32,559 bases of DNA from Flammeovirgaceae bacterium (GTDB lineage: Bacteria; Bacteroidota; Bacteroidia; Cytophagales; Cyclobacteriaceae): positions 1-32,559 of the forward strand of contig QIMC01000476.1 of assembly GCA_003232185.1 (NCBI GenBank), given 5' to 3'. The stretch's first letter is position 1. Each line of letters opens with the position of its first letter. The notes beneath the pieces are model-generated. The model searched no databases. It was not told where the DNA came from and saw only the letters and a program-made list of their open reading frames with translations. Shown here piece after piece: positions 9,189 through 17,707 of this stretch. Both the position numbers and the translations under genes were made by a program.

Positions 9189-10397
9189 ATGGCAAAATTA
9201 CGTATTGGACTTATTCGAGAAGGTAAAAAGCCATTGGATCGGCGGGTGCCGATAGCTCCGGTTTCCGCCCAATATATCAACCGGAATTTTGCCGATGTTG
9301 AGGTAGTCTGCCAGTCAAGCGATCACCGTGCCTATACTGATAAGGAGTACATGGAAGCCGGAGTGGAAGTGGTCCGGGAGGTCTTGGATTGTGATGTTTT
9401 ATTAGGTGTGAAAGAAGTGACGGCAAAGGAATTGATCGCGGAAAAATGTTATTGCTTCTTTTCTCACACCATTAAGGCACAAGATTATAATAGAGATTTA
9501 CTCCGTACCATTCTGGACAAGAAGATTACTTTGGTGGACTACGAATGCCTGACAAACTCATCTGGCAATCGAGTACTGGCCTTTGGTCGATATGCAGGCA
9601 TTGTTGGTGCCTATAATACTATATGGGCTTATGGGCAACGATACCGACTGTTTGATATTCTACGGGCCCGGGACTGTTTCGATCTTCAACAACTACAAGA
9701 TGAGTTTGTTAAGGTGGTACTTCCACCCATCAAGATTGCGCTTACAGGTGGTGGCAGGGTGGCAAAAGGAGCAATAGAAATACTTAATAGTTTGGGAATC
9801 AGGCGTGTGACCGCTAGTCAATTTATTGAACAGATCTATGAGGAGCCTGTTTACACCCAGTTAAATGCCCGTGACTACCACGTAAACAAAAACGGTACTC
9901 TTTTTAATAGGGAGGAATTTTTTGCAGACCCTGTAAACTACCGGAGTAGTTTTTCGCAATTTACCAGTCGTGCTGATGTTCTGATTGCTGGAGCCTATTG
10001 GGATCCAAGAGCACCAGTATTATTTACCAACCACGATGTGCTTAAGCCTGAATTTAAGATTAAAGTAATAGGAGATATCACCTGTGATATCGAAGGCTCA
10101 ATTCCGGCAACCAAGAAAGCCTCGACCATTGAAGAGCCAATTTATGATTACAATCCCAGTGCAGACAAGATTGAGCAGCCTCTTACAGATGAAGCTAATC
10201 TTACAGTTATGTCCATTGATAACTTGCCAGATGAACTTCCCAGAGATGCCAGTTTAGATTTTGGAGAAGACCTAATTCAACATGTACTTCCTCATCTGAC
10301 AGGATCAGATAGTCAAGAGGTAATCTCAAGGGCCACCATCACAAAAGAGGGATTGTTAACTGAAAAATTCAGCTATTTGCAAAATTTTGTAGACTGA
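9189..10397 (+). CDS. NAD(P)-dependent oxidoreductase, alanine dehydrogenase / saccharopine dehydrogenase (LYS1)-like
   Basis: 'RIGLIREGKKPLDRRVPIAPVSA', 'DVLLGVKEV', 'CYCFFSHTIKAQDYNR', 'LVDYECLTNSSGNRVLAFGRYAGIVGAYN', 'IGDITCDIEGSI'. Confidence 0.82.
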   Translation: MAKLRIGLIREGKKPLDRRVPIAPVSAQYINRNFADVEVVCQSSDHRAYTDKEYMEAGVEVVREVLDCDVLLGVKEVTAKELIAEKCYCFFSHTIKAQDYNRDLLRTILDKKITLVDYECLTNSSGNRVLAFGRYAGIVGAYNTIWAYGQRYRLFDILRARDCFDLQQLQDEFVKVVLPPIKIALTGGGRVAKGAIEILNSLGIRRVTASQFIEQIYEEPVYTQLNARDYHVNKNGTLFNREEFFADPVNYRSSFSQFTSRADVLIAGAYWDPRAPVLFTNHDVLKPEFKIKVIGDITCDIEGSIPATKKASTIEEPIYDYNPSADKIEQPLTDEANLTVMSIDNLPDELPRDASLDFGEDLIQHVLPHLTGSDSQEVISRATITKEGLLTEKFSYLQNFVD

Positions 10398-10399
10398 AA

Positions 10400-12073
10400 C
10401 TAATCGTTCATTGAGATGAGGAATTCCTCGTTGCTTTCTGTGCCTTTCATTCTATCCAAAATAAACTCTATGGCTTCGCTGGAGTTCATGTCAGACATAA
10501 ACCTTCTTAATATCCAAATGCGCTGTAAAGTTTCCTTGTCTATTAAAAGGTCTTCCCGACGAGTTCCTGACCCGGTAATATCAATTGCAGGATAAACCCG
10601 TTTGTTTGACAACTTACGATCCAGTAATAGCTCCATATTTCCAGTACCTTTAAATTCTTCAAAGATTACTTCATCCATTTTGGAACCTGTTTCAATTAAG
10701 GCGGTAGCTATAATGGTGAGAGAACCACCGTTTTCAACATTTCTGGCTGCACCAAAAAATCGTTTAGGCTTATGTAAAGCATTCGCATCCACACCACCGG
10801 AAAGAATTTTTCCTGAAGAGGGGATAACTGTGTTATAAGCTCTGGCCAATCGGGTAATGGAATCAAGTAGAATTACTACATCATGACCACATTCGACCAT
10901 CCGCTTGGCTTTTTCCAATATTAGGTTGGACACCTTAACATGGCGATCGGCTTGCTCATCGAAGGTAGAGGAGATAACCTCTGCTTTCACACTGCGAGCC
11001 ATATCTGTAACCTCTTCCGGACGTTCGTCTATTAAAAGTATAATTAAGTGGACATCAGGATGATTTTTGGCAATTGCATTAGCGATTTGCTTCAACAATA
11101 CGGTTTTGCCGGTTTTGGGTTGAGCAACGATCATTCCACGCTGTCCTTTCCCGATGGGAGCAAACATATCCAACAGTCGAGTGGAATACTCACTGGATTT
11201 GGTACTAAGGTTCAGCTTTTCGTCAGGAAATAATGGTGTCAGGTATTCAAATGGAACTCTATCCCTGATTTCGTCCGTAGTTTTGCCGTTTACCGATTCT
11301 ACCCTTAAAAGTGCAAAATACTTTTCACCTTCTTTAGGGGGTCTAATTTGTCCTTTAACAGAATCACCTGTTTTTAAACCGAAAAGTTTAATTTGAGACG
11401 GGCTGACATAGATATCGTCAGGGCTACTTAAATAGTTGTAATCTGAGGATCGCAGAAATCCATAACCATCCTGCATAATCTCCAATACACCTTCGTTGAC
11501 AATCAGTCCATCAAAATCCTTAATATTGTTTTTCTTTGGTTTTGGCTCCCGTTTTTCCCTTGACTGATGATCCCGATTCTCTCTGGGTGCCTGCTCGCGG
11601 TTTTCCTTGGGTGCCTGCTCGCGGTTTTCCTTGGGTGCCTGCTCACGGGTTTCCTTGGGTGCCTGCTCACGGGTTTCCTTGGGTGCCTGATCCCTGCTTT
11701 CTCTGTTTGGCCTTTCCCGTCGATCTCCGCGGTCTGAAGATTTCCGGCCAGGTTTTGCCGGAGCTTCTGATGACGGGGTCTCGATTTTAACGTTGAATGA
11801 ATCTAAAATCTCTCCATCTGACTGCGCTTTGTCTTGACTTTTGGAAACATTTTCCCGTTTGGGAATCTTAGGCCCTCGTTTATTGGGTTCACGTTTGGTC
11901 TCAACAACTTTTTTATCGGGTAGGTCGTTTTCAGGTGTAATGGCCTGTTGATCAAGAATCTTGTAGACAAGGTCCTTCTTTACTAATTTCTTAAAGTTTT
12001 TTACACCTAACTCCTCGGCAATTTCTTTCAACTCTGAAAGAAGTCGAACATTCAATTCTTCAATATTGTACAT
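10400..12073 (-). CDS. rho: Transcription termination factor Rho with long low-complexity N-terminal insertion
   Basis: '[49 protein letters not shown]', '[27 protein letters not shown]', '[18 protein letters not shown]', '[12 protein letters not shown]'. Confidence 0.98.
   Translation of the reverse strand: MYNIEELNVRLLSELKEIAEELGVKNFKKLVKKDLVYKILDQQAITPENDLPDKKVVETKREPNKRGPKIPKRENVSKSQDKAQSDGEILDSFNVKIETPSSEAPAKPGRKSSDRGDRRERPNRESRDQAPKETREQAPKETREQAPKENREQAPKENREQAPRENRDHQSREKREPKPKKNNIKDFDGLIVNEGVLEIMQDGYGFLRSSDYNYLSSPDDIYVSPSQIKLFGLKTGDSVKGQIRPPKEGEKYFALLRVESVNGKTTDEIRDRVPFEYLTPLFPDEKLNLSTKSSEYSTRLLDMFAPIGKGQRGMIVAQPKTGKTVLLKQIANAIAKNHPDVHLIILLIDERPEEVTDMARSVKAEVISSTFDEQADRHVKVSNLILEKAKRMVECGHDVVILLDSITRLARAYNTVIPSSGKILSGGVDANALHKPKRFFGAARNVENGGSLTIIATALIETGSKMDEVIFEEFKGTGNMELLLDRKLSNKRVYPAIDITGSGTRREDLLIDKETLQRIWILRRFMSDMNSSEAIEFILDRMKGTESNEEFLISMND
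11585..11704 (-). repeat. 24-bp in-frame tandem repeat (about 5 units) within rho
   Basis: GGGTGCC recurs at 11585, 11609, 11633, 11657 and 11681, period exactly 24 bp; encodes (R)EQAPKE(T/N) octapeptides. Confidence 0.95.
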
Positions 12074-12352
12074 AAAAAAAAAGGATTTTATCCTATTGGG
12101 TTAGAAATGGTTAGTATAAGCTCTAAATGCTATGAATAAATTAATCAGGTTGAATTATTAATCTAGATATGATCTCAGGAGCTGAACAGCCTTGAGCGAT
12201 ATGCAAAGATCTTGCAATAATATACTAATGGTGTAAAATAAACAAGCAATTGAATTAAATTTCTCTTTTACCGGTGACGATAGGGTTAGGTGGTTAAATA
12301 TTACTTATTATCCTTATTATTCATTTATTTTGTGTCCTTTTAAATCACAATC

Positions 12353-13630
12353 ATGCTGGAAATTGCAATTATCAGGGATCATTTTGACCAGGCAGTAAGT
12401 GGGCTGGCTAAAAGAAACATTAAAGATGCTGGGCATTTGCTTTCAGAGGTTCTTGACTTAGACAAAAAGCGGAGAGAAACTAAAACCAGCTTGGATAGCC
12501 TATTGGCTGAGGCCAACGCAAAATCCAAAGAGATAGGGAGATTGATCCAGGCCGGTGAGAAAGAGCAAGCAAAGCAATTCAAGCAAGAAACATCCGATTT
12601 AAAAAATCAGGCGAAGGATCTCCAGGATCAGTTCAACCTCTTGGTCAATAAGCAGCAGGAGGCTTTATACAATCTCCCAAATATCCCCAATCGGAAGGTG
12701 CCCATGGGTAATTTAGCGTCGGAAAATGAGCTGGTTGAGGAGTGGGGTGATTTTCCAACACTTGATGAAAACGCTTTGCCCCATTGGAACCTCATAAATA
12801 CCTATGATATTATTGACTTTGATCTGGGCAATAAATTAACCGGTGCAGGCTTCCCGGTGTACAAAGGGAAAGGGGCTAAATTGGTACGTGCTTTAGTGAA
12901 TTTCTGCCTGGATCAAGCAGAGGCAGCGGGTTACCTGGAAATCCAACCACCTATAGTGGTAAACGAAACCTCGGGCCTGGCAACCGGGCAACTACCGGAC
13001 AAGGAAGGCCAAATGTACGCCATCTCTGATTCCAATTACTATCTTATCCCAACTGCCGAAGTCCCTATAACCAATATATATCGGGATACTATACTGGATG
13101 TTGAGGACTTGCCTGTAAAGAATGTAGGTTATACTCCATGTTTTAGAAGAGAGGCGGGTAGCTGGGGTGCTGATGTACGAGGACTTAACCGATTACACCA
13201 ATTTGATAAGGTTGAAATTGTGCAAATCAATCACCCTGAGCATTCTTACCACGCGTTGGATGAAATGTGCAAGCACGTAGCATCCTTGTTACAACAGTTG
13301 GAGCTTCCTTATAGAAAACTAAACCTGTGTGGTGGAGATCTCGGTTTCACATCAGCACAAACATTTGATTTTGAAGTCTATGCTGCCGGGCAGGACAAAT
13401 GGTTGGAAGTGAGCTCAGTGAGTAATTTCGAAACCTACCAAACCAATCGATTAAAGCTTAGGTGCAAAGGACTGGATAAAAAGAACTTCTTGTTACACAC
13501 TTTGAATGGAAGCGCATTGGCTATACCTCGAATATTGGCGGCAATTCTGGAAAACAATCAATTCCTGCATGGAATCCGTATTCCTGAAGTATTAGTCCCC
13601 TATACTGGATTTGATACTGTTTCAAAATAG
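12353..13630 (+). CDS. serS: Serine--tRNA ligase
   Basis: Coiled-coil N-terminus, 'TSGLATGQLPDKEGQMY', 'LIPTAEVPITNIYRD', 'CFRREAGSWGADVRGLNRLHQFDKVE', 'LHTLNGSALAIPRILAAILEN'. Confidence 0.98.
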   Translation: MLEIAIIRDHFDQAVSGLAKRNIKDAGHLLSEVLDLDKKRRETKTSLDSLLAEANAKSKEIGRLIQAGEKEQAKQFKQETSDLKNQAKDLQDQFNLLVNKQQEALYNLPNIPNRKVPMGNLASENELVEEWGDFPTLDENALPHWNLINTYDIIDFDLGNKLTGAGFPVYKGKGAKLVRALVNFCLDQAEAAGYLEIQPPIVVNETSGLATGQLPDKEGQMYAISDSNYYLIPTAEVPITNIYRDTILDVEDLPVKNVGYTPCFRREAGSWGADVRGLNRLHQFDKVEIVQINHPEHSYHALDEMCKHVASLLQQLELPYRKLNLCGGDLGFTSAQTFDFEVYAAGQDKWLEVSSVSNFETYQTNRLKLRCKGLDKKNFLLHTLNGSALAIPRILAAILENNQFLHGIRIPEVLVPYTGFDTVSK

Positions 13631-13660
13631 CCTGAATTCCAAAAGGTTTTTGGATAAGAT

Positions 13661-14134
13661 ATGACTGATATAAGTATTAGAAAAGGATTGGAATCGGATA
13701 TTCCTGATGTCCTAAAATTAATAAAAGAGCTTGCTGAATTCGAGCGCGCCTTGGACAGTGTAGAAGTTACGGAAGATCAATTGCTAGCCGATGGGTTTGG
13801 ATCCTCACCCGCATTTGAATTTCTGGTGGCAATAGAAAATGACAAAACCATCGGATTATCATTATTCTATTATAGGTATTCTACCTGGAAAGGGAAAGGG
13901 CTCTATCTGGAAGATTTGGTGGTTGCCAACGCTTTACGTGGCAGAGGAATTGGTAAAAAACTATTATTGGAAACAGCAAAATTTGGCAAAGAGCAACATT
14001 GTACGGGAATGTATTGGCAAGTGCTTGACTGGAATACTCCGGCAATTGAATTCTACAAAAACCTGGGTGCTAAATTAGATGGTGAATGGATCAATTGTAA
14101 ATTAGACCAACATTCCCTGGATCAGATTAACTGA
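13661..14134 (+). CDS. GNAT family N-acetyltransferase (diamine/spermidine acetyltransferase-like)
   Basis: 'GLYLEDLVVANALRGRGIGKKLLLETAKFGKEQHCTGMYWQVLDWNTPAIEFYKNLGA'. Confidence 0.92.
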   Translation: MTDISIRKGLESDIPDVLKLIKELAEFERALDSVEVTEDQLLADGFGSSPAFEFLVAIENDKTIGLSLFYYRYSTWKGKGLYLEDLVVANALRGRGIGKKLLLETAKFGKEQHCTGMYWQVLDWNTPAIEFYKNLGAKLDGEWINCKLDQHSLDQIN

Positions 14135-14182
14135 CTTTTATAAAAGAGATAGGTTCAAGATTCAGCCTCAGTTGTCCTTTAA

Positions 14183-15433
14183 TTAGGTTAAAAATATAGA
14201 CGGGGTCAGCAAATTGGGGAAGGCAACAGCAAGTAAAAAGCTAAGTATTGCAATAACAAAACCAAACATAAAAATAGTATAAGATATGCGGAGGAACTGA
14301 TATTTCTTTCCTAGAACCACTCCTAAATAATAAATATCTTTGATCAGACTACCATATAGGTAGTCCCCATCCTTGAGCATTTCCTTCATACCCCACATAT
14401 AGTCGTCAAATTTCATTCTGTGAAAATTGCCAAAGAAAAGTAGATTGGTGCGCTTGTTTTTGATATCAATTCTGGTGAATTTTCCTGACGAAATATTTGG
14501 ACGAGTAGCCAATATAGCAAAAACAATGGCCGCCAGGCAAACTGCTACAATAATCAATGTAGGTATAATCAAGTTTGGATGTTCTTCAAACTTTCGGATC
14601 AAGACACTAACTAAAATGGAGAGTATAATTGAATTTATGGAGATCATGATATTGGCCTTGGTATCGGCCATCCCACTTAAAGTCATATGGTTTTTGGAAG
14701 TGATCCGAAACATGGTTTCAATACCACGTGTAGGTTTTTTAAGCACTTGTTCTTTTAAATTGCTTAATTCATTTTCAAGTTTTTCAGTGTACTTTGAATC
14801 ACTGTTTATGACCTTGAGTCTTTTTTTTATTTTTTTCAGATTTTTTGCTTTTCTGGGACCAAGCGTGCTTTTGCCATAATCAGTAAAATATCGGTGATTG
14901 TCAATAAAAACGGTACTCATATCCAGCCACTCTGATTCTGTAATGATATCATTTTCCAGAATACTGAATTCAGTGCGCAGGAGTTCTGCTTTTTCGAAGT
15001 AGTGCTCGCTACCTAAATGATGCAGATCTGCATCACAGAGTACCTGTTGTGCCAGGTTTTTCGGACTTTGTGGTATTTTAGTAGCCTCAATACAGCCTAC
15101 AACTTCTTCAATGTATTTTTTTTCTGCACCAAGCTGAGTTAAGAACTCCCTAGAAAGCGTAATGCTGTGATCCTCATGTTTTACTTTGTTGGTAATGTAG
15201 CCGATATCATGTAGGTAGGCAGCTGTCATCACTACTTCAACCTGATCATTTTCTAAGTTGGATTGATTGGCTATCTCTTGAACAGCGGCAACCACGTCCA
15301 TGGTATGTTGCAAGTTGTGGTAGACGTATTGATCTGGTAATTTATTAGTAATCAGATCGATTACAAATTTCTTGGTTTGATCTAATACAGGGGAGCCTGT
15401 TTGGGAACCGTTGTGTTTGTGATTCTCTTTCAT
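14183..15433 (-). CDS. HD-domain phosphohydrolase fused to Pycsar-effector-like (DUF5706/PycTM-like) transmembrane domain
   Basis: HD signature 'YHNLQHTMDVV ... TAAYLHDIGY ... HEDHS ... LCDADLHHLG'; C-terminal 'NHMTLSGMADTKANIMISINSIILSILVSVLI', further TM helices and 'FFGNFHRMKFDDYMWGMKEMLKDGDYLYGSLIKDIYYLGVVLGKKYQFLRISYTIF'. Start taken at MKENHKHNG (15433) rather than 15520. Confidence 0.8.
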   Translation of the reverse strand: MKENHKHNGSQTGSPVLDQTKKFVIDLITNKLPDQYVYHNLQHTMDVVAAVQEIANQSNLENDQVEVVMTAAYLHDIGYITNKVKHEDHSITLSREFLTQLGAEKKYIEEVVGCIEATKIPQSPKNLAQQVLCDADLHHLGSEHYFEKAELLRTEFSILENDIITESEWLDMSTVFIDNHRYFTDYGKSTLGPRKAKNLKKIKKRLKVINSDSKYTEKLENELSNLKEQVLKKPTRGIETMFRITSKNHMTLSGMADTKANIMISINSIILSILVSVLIRKFEEHPNLIIPTLIIVAVCLAAIVFAILATRPNISSGKFTRIDIKNKRTNLLFFGNFHRMKFDDYMWGMKEMLKDGDYLYGSLIKDIYYLGVVLGKKYQFLRISYTIFMFGFVIAILSFLLAVAFPNLLTPSIFLT

Positions 15434-15549
15434 AATTCGTATAATCCTACATACTAATATGGCCTTAATGCCATCAACACAACGTTGAATACTGAGTATA
15501 AATATAAGAAAATTAAACAAAATGGCCTTTCTATAATTCTCAATATGTC

Positions 15550-16470
15550 ATGAATGTAAGAATTATCGGAGTTTATCTTTGTACATGCTACCTCATGGTT
15601 CAGTTAATTGCTTGTCAAATTAATGAAACAGACTATAATGCTCGTTTTCAGCCATATACAGATGAGTTTGCAAAATTTTCAGGATACAATCTTCTTCAAC
15701 CTTCCAGTACCTTCATATTACCGGGTATCCTGACAGAGATATCCGGCGTTTCTATGCTCAATGACAGCGTAGTGGCCTGTATTCAGGACGAAGCGGGAGT
15801 CATATTTATGTATGGCATGAAGCAGCGTAAAATTGTGGATCGTATTCGATTTAGTCGCGGGGGAGACTATGAGGGTATCGAAGTGGTTGGCAACCAGGTT
15901 TATATTCTTAGAAGTAATGGCAAGATTTACCAGGTTTCACTTGAAGATAATACCACTATCACCTTGAACACTTCTCTTAAGGGGGATAATAATCCTGAAG
16001 GCTTGGGTTATGACAAAAAGAACAACCAGCTATTGGTTAGTACCAAAGGAAAGGCTGGACTTGAGGGGCAATCCATAGCAGGAAGGGCCATTTACGGTTA
16101 TCATCTTGATAAGGGTTTTAATCATAATCCTGTTTTCATAATAACCTCAAAAGATCTCGAATCCTGGAATGTGAAACAACAAACTCCTTTAAAACTGACT
16201 CAGAAGAAAAAAGCATTTAAGCCCTCCGGCGTTGCTGTACATCCGGAAACCGGCGATATATTCCTAATTGCCTATGTAGGCAGGTTACTTTTGGTTTTAA
16301 GTGCTGAGGGACAAATCAAATACGCTATACCCTTGTCACCAAGGATCTTCAGGCAACCTGAGGGAATATGCTTTACCTCTGTCGGTGATCTAATAATTTC
16401 TTCTGAAGGGCAGGATGGGAGCGGTAAAATTCAAATGTTTAAAAAAGGGGGGGCAGGATTGATGGACTGA
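15550..16470 (+). CDS. SdiA-regulated-like domain putative lipoprotein
   Basis: Signal with 'LIAC' lipobox; 'EISGVSMLNDSVVACIQDEAGVIFMYGMKQRKIVDRIRFSRGGDYEGIEVVGNQVYILRSNGKIYQV' and 'SGVAVHPETGDIFLIAYVGRLLLVLS' resemble SdiA-regulated beta-propeller proteins. Confidence 0.7.
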   Translation: MNVRIIGVYLCTCYLMVQLIACQINETDYNARFQPYTDEFAKFSGYNLLQPSSTFILPGILTEISGVSMLNDSVVACIQDEAGVIFMYGMKQRKIVDRIRFSRGGDYEGIEVVGNQVYILRSNGKIYQVSLEDNTTITLNTSLKGDNNPEGLGYDKKNNQLLVSTKGKAGLEGQSIAGRAIYGYHLDKGFNHNPVFIITSKDLESWNVKQQTPLKLTQKKKAFKPSGVAVHPETGDIFLIAYVGRLLLVLSAEGQIKYAIPLSPRIFRQPEGICFTSVGDLIISSEGQDGSGKIQMFKKGGAGLMD

Positions 16471-16483
16471 TGAATTGGTGATT

Positions 16484-16514
16484 GAGCACTCCCGAGCACT
16501 CCCCTCCGGAGTGC
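16484..16514 (+). repeat. Tandem 10-mer (GAGCACTCCC x2) followed by inverted arm GGAGTGC
   Basis: GAGCACTCCC at 16484-16493 and 16494-16503; GGAGTGC (16508-16514) is the complement of GCACTCC in both copies. Confidence 0.7.
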
Positions 16515-16673
16515 CTGTTTCTATTTAATTTACTAATCTGTCGCTTGGTTGTACCGAGTGACGACTATGTTCAACTGGGGCTTTCTGCTTCCCGCATCGC
16601 GCTTGATTTTTTCGCAGATCAATAGCACTAAACCTCAACCCCTCAATCCCTTAACCCTTCCGTCTCTGCATTT

Positions 16674-17039
16674 TCAAGCAGTCTTTACTTCTTGCTCTGC
16701 TGGTTTTCCCAACAACAAGACTTCATCCGCAATAATCTCTGAAACATAACGCTTCTTACCATCGGGTCCTTCGTAATTTCGATGAACCAGTTTCCCCTGG
16801 ATAGCAACTTCACTACCTTTTCTCAAATATTTATCAGCAATTTCTGCTAAACCACCCCAGGCCACGATCTGATGCCACTGAGTATCTACCGTTTTTTCAC
16901 CGGCGGCATTCTTATAACTTTCACTGGTAGCCATTGAAAAATTAACTACATTTTTCCCACTATCCAGTAGCCGGAACTCAGGGTCTTTGCCAACCCTTCC
17001 AATCAGTTGAATTCTGTTTTTTAAACTTCTCATGGTCAT
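16674..17039 (-). CDS. ssb: Single-stranded DNA-binding protein, short form
   Basis: 'NRIQLIGRVGKDPEFRLLDSGKNVVNFSMATSESYKNAAGEKTVDTQWHQIVAWGGLAEIADKYLRKGSEVAIQGKLVHRNYEGPDGKKRYVSEIIADEVLLLG'. Confidence 0.94.
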   Translation of the reverse strand: MTMRSLKNRIQLIGRVGKDPEFRLLDSGKNVVNFSMATSESYKNAAGEKTVDTQWHQIVAWGGLAEIADKYLRKGSEVAIQGKLVHRNYEGPDGKKRYVSEIIADEVLLLGKPAEQEVKTA

Positions 17040-17160
17040 TCTTATTTTGATGATTGACCATCAATTTAAGAGCAGGCAGTCCCATTTTTCCGGATTGCTT
17101 CCAATAATATTTTTAGAGCAACTCAGGTAGTAATCGGAGGCACAGTTTTAATAAACAATA

Positions 17161-17670
17161 CTATGCCGCTTGAATAGGGACAATACCATGATATTTATAA
17201 ACTTTAAGATTGAAGTATTGAGAGAGGTAGACTTTTAGCCGGTTTTTGGCCAATAAAGCAACCCGGTGGTTGGGCTTTAAAATGGTCATTTGCAGTACTG
17301 CTCTGATGAAATAAGGTGAGTTCATGAAGTCCTCCATCCATATTTCGAAGATTTCCGTCCAATCATCCAGATATTTCTGATAATGACTCTTCCCCGAAAA
17401 GATGAACTCCAATTGATTGCTGCCAATCTTATACCTATAGACTCCGGCAAGTTCTCTATAGAATTCACCTAGATGTTTGACAGATAACACCTGACAATTT
17501 TTAATTGCTTTGATGGTATCGTCTTCCAGATTTAGGGGATTAAAACGGTTAAGGTAGGTATGTTTAACATCGTTGCCCAATTTAGTGAGCAGTTGCTCCA
17601 GAGTATTAGCTTGGGCCTCCTTAAGTATGTAATTTTTATCTTGTGGAAAGGTTAGGTGACTTACATTCAT
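17161..17670 (-). CDS. Hypothetical protein, no recognised family
   Basis: ORF with start taken at MNVSHLTFPQDKN; 'SGKSHYQKYLDDWTEIFEIWMEDFMNSPYFIRAVLQMTILKPNHRVALLAKNRL' looks like real coding sequence. The ORF-track start at 17754 overlaps the M14 peptidase end. Confidence 0.6.
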   Translation of the reverse strand: MNVSHLTFPQDKNYILKEAQANTLEQLLTKLGNDVKHTYLNRFNPLNLEDDTIKAIKNCQVLSVKHLGEFYRELAGVYRYKIGSNQLEFIFSGKSHYQKYLDDWTEIFEIWMEDFMNSPYFIRAVLQMTILKPNHRVALLAKNRLKVYLSQYFNLKVYKYHGIVPIQAA

Positions 17671-17707
17671 GACACAAAGAAAAGAAATTTTCCAAACCTT
17701 CCAAATA

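Noticed and set aside
11536-11790. Plus-strand ORF encoding repeated [16 protein letters not shown]
   Set aside because: It is the antisense reading of the rho 24-bp tandem repeat; the repeat keeps all frames open and produces an artefactual repetitive protein.
14427-14879. 150-aa plus-strand ORF antisense to the HD/Pycsar-like gene
   Set aside because: Fully antisense to a well-supported CDS; no domain motif of its own.
17047-17064. Inverted repeat TTGATG...CATCAA just upstream of ssb
   Set aside because: Only a 6-bp arm, AT-rich, no second copy seen; not distinguishable from chance.
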